Assembly (NCBI RefSeq): GCF_014109765.1
Contig: NZ_CP059139.1
Coordinates: 744,001 to 808,000 of the forward strand
DNA: 64,000 nucleotides
Direction of reading: 5' to 3'
From: Pseudomonas berkeleyensis
GTDB taxonomy: Bacteria > Pseudomonadota > Gammaproteobacteria > Pseudomonadales > Pseudomonadaceae
Under the pieces are notes generated by a model that saw nothing but the letters and a program-made list of their open reading frames with translations, was not told the DNA's origin and ran no database searches. The translations under genes and the position numbers were made by a program. Below, in pieces: positions 58,259 through 64,000 of this stretch (position 1 is its first letter; each line of letters starts with the position of its first letter).

Positions 58259-60166
58259 CTAGACCAGTCCGCTCGGCACTTTCAGCACATCGAGTTGCAG
58301 GCAGGCCTGTTCGCTCAGCTCACCATCGTCGCCGTGCACGCGTGCACCTGAGCGGCCCAGTTCCTTGACGCGGTAGAGCGCCTGATCGGCGATCTTGTAC
58401 AGGCCGGTGAAATTGTTCGCGTGGGATGGATAGAGCGCGACGCCGATGCTGATGGTCACCCGCAGGCGTTCGGCGCCGTAGTGCACGGGTTCCGACAGCT
58501 CGGCCAGCAGGCGTGCGGCAATCTCGCGGGCCTGGCTTTCGGCATCGCTGCCGCAGATCAGTGCGGCGAACTCATCACCACCCAAGCGTGCCACTGCATC
58601 CCCCGCGCGGACATGTTCGCGCAGGCGTTTGGCGATCACCTGCAGCATCAGGTCGCCTGCCGCGTGGCCGAAGCGGTCATTGATCGGTTTGAAGTGATCC
58701 AGGTCGATCAGCATCAGCGCCACGCTTTCATTGTGCCGCTGCGCATGGGCCAGAGCCGACTCGCAGCGTTCGACCAGATAGCGGCGGTTGGGCAGCTCGG
58801 TCAGCAGGTCGTGGAAGGCGGCGTGCCTGAGCTCGCGCTCGCGCTCGCGAAGCTGGTCATTGGTGGCGGCCAGTTCTGCGGTGCGGGCGGTCACGGCAGC
58901 CTGCAGTTCGTCTGCACTGGCCTGCAGCTGTGCCAGACGTGCGGTTTTCTCGCGGTCGGCCTGCTGCAAGGCCACCGCGCGTTCCTGCTTGAGGATCTGG
59001 ATGCGATAGGCCAGGGCGAAGGAGAAGAGTATCGACTCGGCAGCCACCGCCAGCGGGAACACGTAGGCATTCCATTCCGCCGGTTGCAATACGCCCGTGG
59101 TACGTAACAGCAGGATGCCGACGCTGCCGAGCACCAGGCCATAGCCGTAGAGATACAGCTGCGCAGGGAAGAAGCCCTGGCGCCAGCGGATCAATGCGCT
59201 GCCGAGTGCGGCGGGGATGCTGGTCAGCGACAGCAGGGCGATGGCCCAGGCGGCGAGGTAGCGTTCGCCGAACAGGTTCAGAACGATGGCGATGATGTAG
59301 ATGCCGCAGGCCATGCTCAGCAGGTGGTGCGCCCAGCGCACGTAGACACGAGTCTGCAGCAGGGTCTGGGTGAAACGGCAGGCGAACAGCCCCCACAGCG
59401 AAGGCAGCGTGACGCGGTCGAGCCAGGGCGGCACCGCGCCATTGGGCCACAGGTACTGGGCACCATGACCGGTCATGCTGATGATGAATACCAGGGCGAA
59501 AGCGGTGGTGAGCACGTACCAGAAGTAGGCCTTGTCACGCAGGGAAATGAGGATGAACAGGTTGTACAACAGCAGCGCGAGGATGACGCCGTAGATGGTG
59601 CCGAGGCCGAGATTCTCGTGGGTGGCCAGTTGGGTGAGGTCGTCGAGCTGCCAGATGCGCATTGGAAAGGAGTTGCCGGCCGGATCGAAGACGCGCAGGT
59701 AGAGGGTCAATGGCTGCTCGTCCAGTGTGGGCAGCTTGAACAACATGCGTCGATACGGATGGTCGCGGCTTTCTGCGAAGGCGACACGCTCGCCGGACTG
59801 GCGTACATGCCAGCCACCCTGGCCGTCGGGCAGATACAACTGCAGATCCAGTTGCGTGACCGATCCCACTTCCAGCGCCCATTGCTCGGGGGCATCGGCG
59901 TCGCGCTGCAAGGTGAGTTTGATCCACCAGGGCGTCAGGCTCTGGCCGACGCTGGCGCGGCCATTGGCTGGCTGAAAGCGCGCCTGTATCTCGGCTGAAT
60001 CCAGGTTGCCCGCATTGATCTCGCCTCGTGTATCCTCCAGCAACTCAATGTTTCCATTCAGTGCAAGGCCGCTGCTGCTCGGCGTCAGCGTGAATGGTGC
60101 TGCAGCCAGGCTCATGGCGCATGGCCCCAGCAGAAGTAGGATCGATAAGACGAGGCGCTGCAGCAT
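58259..60166 (-). CDS. nicD: 7TMR-DISM diguanylate cyclase (NicD-like)
   Basis: Inner-membrane c-di-GMP synthase, 635 residues: signal peptide, periplasmic DISMED2-like domain (about 25-155), seven-helix 7TMR-DISM region (about 170-370), coiled coil (about 375-440) and GGDEF domain (about 450-615). The active motif RLGGDEFAAL is intact and an RAGD I-site lies five residues upstream, so it should be active and product-inhibited. Position beside alr matches PA4929 (NicD, linked to nutrient-induced dispersion); the name is by synteny and architecture. The start is ATG 60166 or 60172. Confidence 0.85.
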   Translation of the reverse strand: MLQRLVLSILLLLGPCAMSLAAAPFTLTPSSSGLALNGNIELLEDTRGEINAGNLDSAEIQARFQPANGRASVGQSLTPWWIKLTLQRDADAPEQWALEVGSVTQLDLQLYLPDGQGGWHVRQSGERVAFAESRDHPYRRMLFKLPTLDEQPLTLYLRVFDPAGNSFPMRIWQLDDLTQLATHENLGLGTIYGVILALLLYNLFILISLRDKAYFWYVLTTAFALVFIISMTGHGAQYLWPNGAVPPWLDRVTLPSLWGLFACRFTQTLLQTRVYVRWAHHLLSMACGIYIIAIVLNLFGERYLAAWAIALLSLTSIPAALGSALIRWRQGFFPAQLYLYGYGLVLGSVGILLLRTTGVLQPAEWNAYVFPLAVAAESILFSFALAYRIQILKQERAVALQQADREKTARLAQLQASADELQAAVTARTAELAATNDQLRERERELRHAAFHDLLTELPNRRYLVERCESALAHAQRHNESVALMLIDLDHFKPINDRFGHAAGDLMLQVIAKRLREHVRAGDAVARLGGDEFAALICGSDAESQAREIAARLLAELSEPVHYGAERLRVTISIGVALYPSHANNFTGLYKIADQALYRVKELGRSGARVHGDDGELSEQACLQLDVLKVPSGLV

Positions 60167-60410
60167 AGGCATCCAGAAATGCAGTGTTCGAGTGATTGAG
60201 TATATGCACAGCTTTGTTATTGATCTAAAACAAATATGGCTCATGGCTAGTGCGAGTAAATGGCGGTTTTTTTCTCCTGTTTCATTCGGTTTCGAAGCCG
60301 ATTGCGCTGGATGTGGAAAGGTGCATTTTTGAGCGGTTTGGCAGGATGCATGATGCAGGCGGTGGAGGCTTTAAACCCCAGCGCAGTAGTCTGGTTTGGT
60401 CAAAATTTGT

Positions 60411-60418
60411 GCTATAGT
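60411..60418 (+). promoter_or_regulatory. Extended -10 promoter element of ygiQ
   Basis: TGCTATAGT (TGn plus TATAGT) followed by CCGCGCCCC, 36 bp upstream of the ygiQ start; no convincing -35. Confidence 0.4.
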
Positions 60419-60453
60419 CCGCGCCCCTCGTGACCGCCTACTGATCAAAAAAT

Positions 60454-62754
<2,301 letters not shown>

Positions 62755-62775
62755 ATCATCGACAGCGCTCACGAG

Positions 62776-62800
62776 AACGCCAGCACCACGCTGGCGTTTT
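62776..62800 (+). terminator. Intrinsic terminator after ygiQ
   Basis: AACGCCAG-CACCACG-CTGGCGTT followed by TTT, 21 bp past the ygiQ stop. Confidence 0.75.
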
Positions 62801-62827
62801 CGTTTCAGAAGCCCTGGCCTGCACTCG

Positions 62828-62850
62828 GTAGGGCGGGCTTCAGCCCACCG
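62828..62850. repeat. Degenerate REP-like element
   Basis: GTAGGGCGGGCTTCAGCCCACCG, half of the GTAGGGCGGG family palindrome, between the ygiQ terminator and the methyltransferase stop. Confidence 0.45.
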
Positions 62851-62881
62851 TTCACCATTGTCATCGTGAGGTGCGACAGCT

Positions 62882-63610
62882 TCAGTCCGCGCTGAAACGG
62901 CAGGTCAGGTAGCGGTTGCTGGGGCCGTAGCGCAGGATCGACCACAAACGCCTGAACAGGTACAGCGGGTGGCTGCGGTAGTACGCCAGCACGGCGTTGC
63001 CGACGCCTTCCGAGCGGTGCTGGCGGGCCTCTTTTTTCTCTGGCTTCTTGAACAGCCCCGAAAACTCCCAGCGTTGGATCTGTTCGAAGCGCTCATGCGG
63101 GCGCAAGCCATGGCGGCGGAACAGGCGGGCGAAGCTGGCTGGGCTGAAGTCATGGAGATGGTGCGGGTTGCCGTCGAGCGTTGGGGTGGTTGGCACCGAG
63201 GCAATGATGCGGCCACCCTGGGCCAGCAGTCGTGTGAGGTTTTCTATTAGGCGCACTGGGTCTGGCAGGTGCTCGATGGTTTCCAGGCTGACGATGCTGT
63301 CGAAGCCTTCGCTGGCGGCGAAGGTTTCGGCATTGGCGCACTGATAACGCAGATTCGGCCGCTGATAGTGGGCCTGAGCGTAGGCGATGGCTTCCGGATC
63401 AATGTCGATACCGGTGATCTGCTTGTCCGGATGACGCTCGGCCAGCAACGCACTGCCGTAACCACAGCCACACGCCATGTCGAGCACGCGCGAGCCTGCT
63501 AGCGAGTCGCTGGCGAACTCGTAGCGCTGCATGTGCAAGTCGAGAGTGGCCTGGTCAGCGGCCAGGCGCTCATCCATCTTCAACGGATAGATGCGTTCGA
63601 GGGTGTGCAT
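62882..63610 (-). CDS. Class I SAM-dependent methyltransferase
   Basis: 242 residues with a UbiE/Methyltransf_11-like fold: motif I VLDMACGCGYGSALLA, acidic strand end GIDIDPEA, motif IV DSIVSLETIEHLPDP, and a later ASVPTTPT block, followed by a basic C-terminal tail. The substrate is not evident. ATG 63610 (MHTLERIYPL) is preferred to the open frame reaching 63700. It is divergent from the lipoprotein gene. Confidence 0.85.
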   Translation of the reverse strand: MHTLERIYPLKMDERLAADQATLDLHMQRYEFASDSLAGSRVLDMACGCGYGSALLAERHPDKQITGIDIDPEAIAYAQAHYQRPNLRYQCANAETFAASEGFDSIVSLETIEHLPDPVRLIENLTRLLAQGGRIIASVPTTPTLDGNPHHLHDFSPASFARLFRRHGLRPHERFEQIQRWEFSGLFKKPEKKEARQHRSEGVGNAVLAYYRSHPLYLFRRLWSILRYGPSNRYLTCRFSAD

Positions 63611-63726
63611 GGCGGCCTGTCCTTGGGCTGTGGAAGGAAGATATGGCGGCCGTAGTCTGTTGTTTCCCGGTAAGGGCTGCAAGCGTCTCGCCTGGTTCAT
63701 GGTTCGGCTTGTGATGCATGGCTGGC

Positions 63727-63755
63727 TTGGTTTGTTTTGATGTTGGTACTATAGT
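63727..63755 (+). promoter_or_regulatory. Promoter of the lipoprotein gene
   Basis: TTGGTT (-35, 63727-63732), 17-bp spacer, TATAGT (-10, 63750-63755), about 34 bp upstream of the start codon, which has GGAG at 63778-63781. Confidence 0.6.
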
Positions 63756-63760
63756 TCCAA
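63743..63760. promoter_or_regulatory. 18-bp operator-like palindrome over the -10 box
   Basis: TTGG-n-ACTATAGT-n-CCAA, matching its own complement at 16 of 18 positions and covering the -10 element of the lipoprotein promoter, a position suited to a dimeric repressor. The regulator is not in the window. Confidence 0.55.
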
Positions 63761-63788
63761 AATATAAAAACAACATCGGAGTCCTACC

Positions 63789-64000
63789 ATGCGCCTTGCT
63801 GCTCCCTCTGCCATTGCTCTGTCCTTATTGCTGACTGCATGCGGGGAGAGCGAAGCGCCGCCAGTGGCCAGTCTCGACTTTCAAAAGCAACTGCAGACGC
63901 AGTTGATCAAGGCCAAGCCGGGTGAGGTGATCGAGATTCCCGCTGGTACCTGGCAGCTCGACCGTAGCCTCAGCCTCAAGGTCAGTGGGGTGACGTTGCG
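63789..64000 (+). CDS. Lipoprotein, probable parallel beta-helix protein, partial
   Basis: Only the first 70 codons are in the window. MRLAAPSAIALSLLLTAC is a lipoprotein signal with lipobox LTAC (Cys18). The mature part (AKPGEVIEIPAGTWQLDRSLSLKVSGVTL) resembles the first coil of a right-handed parallel beta-helix (pectate-lyase-like fold). Asp or other residues at +2 cannot fix the final membrane (Gly19 here, so outer membrane is expected). Function unknown. Confidence 0.8.
   Translation, partial: MRLAAPSAIALSLLLTACGESEAPPVASLDFQKQLQTQLIKAKPGEVIEIPAGTWQLDRSLSLKVSGVTL

Overview
The window is a stretch of Pseudomonas chromosome. GC content is high. The gene order from waaA to ygiQ matches, from memory, the P. 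aeruginosa PA4992-PA4988 and PA4962-PA4928 neighbourhoods. A REP/MITE repeat set suggests the P. mendocina/pseudoalcaligenes group, but that species-level guess is inference only. Nearly all of the window is chromosomal core; the left end (1 to about 8.1 kb) looks accessory.

Left end, 1-8.1 kb: a two-partner secretion locus on the minus strand (TpsB transporter, then a giant TpsA adhesin/CdiA-type exoprotein cut by the window edge). Beside it is a divergent two-component pair, a 7TMR-DISM histidine kinase and an OmpR-type regulator. Next come thiC with a TPP riboswitch (8.1-10.25 kb) and a TolC/OpmH outer-membrane channel. The block 12.0-16.7 kb holds waaA, a LysR regulator, an EmrE-type SMR pump, an FAD oxidoreductase and an aldo/keto reductase whose stop codon abuts a 142-bp MITE-like element.

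Region 17-31.4 kb: a conserved protein with a Nudix-like motif; ahpA and serB, divergent; a minus-strand run encoding an HDOD protein, RhdA rhodanese, phosphatidylserine decarboxylase, a PilZ-like protein and FimX (c-di-GMP control of type IV pili); then motA-motB and rsgA. Region 31.5-44.5 kb: a membrane-anchored methyltransferase, orn, queG, and the tightly packed nnrD-tsaE-amiB-mutL-miaA-hfq-hflX-hflK-hflC cluster, followed by a DUF2065 peptide.

Region 44.5-64 kb: hisZ-purA; a chemoreceptor with a FliA-like promoter; two tandem tRNA-Leu(CAG) genes; rnr-rlmB; the rpsF-rpsR-(YybS-like)-rplI ribosomal operon with a probable S6:S18 leader motif; dnaB; alr; a 7TMR-DISM diguanylate cyclase (NicD-like); ygiQ; a methyltransferase; and the start of a lipoprotein gene whose promoter carries an 18-bp palindrome over its -10 box.

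Three non-coding stretches exceed 300 bases. 10016-10437 holds the thiC promoter and riboswitch plus the tolC upstream region. 49211-49782 holds a REP hairpin, a terminator, the tRNAs and their promoter. 53028-53378 holds two REP-like palindromes, the rpsF promoter and its leader. Several short palindromic repeats lie exactly at gene ends and supply the stop codon. No CRISPR array, prophage or insertion sequence with a transposase was seen.
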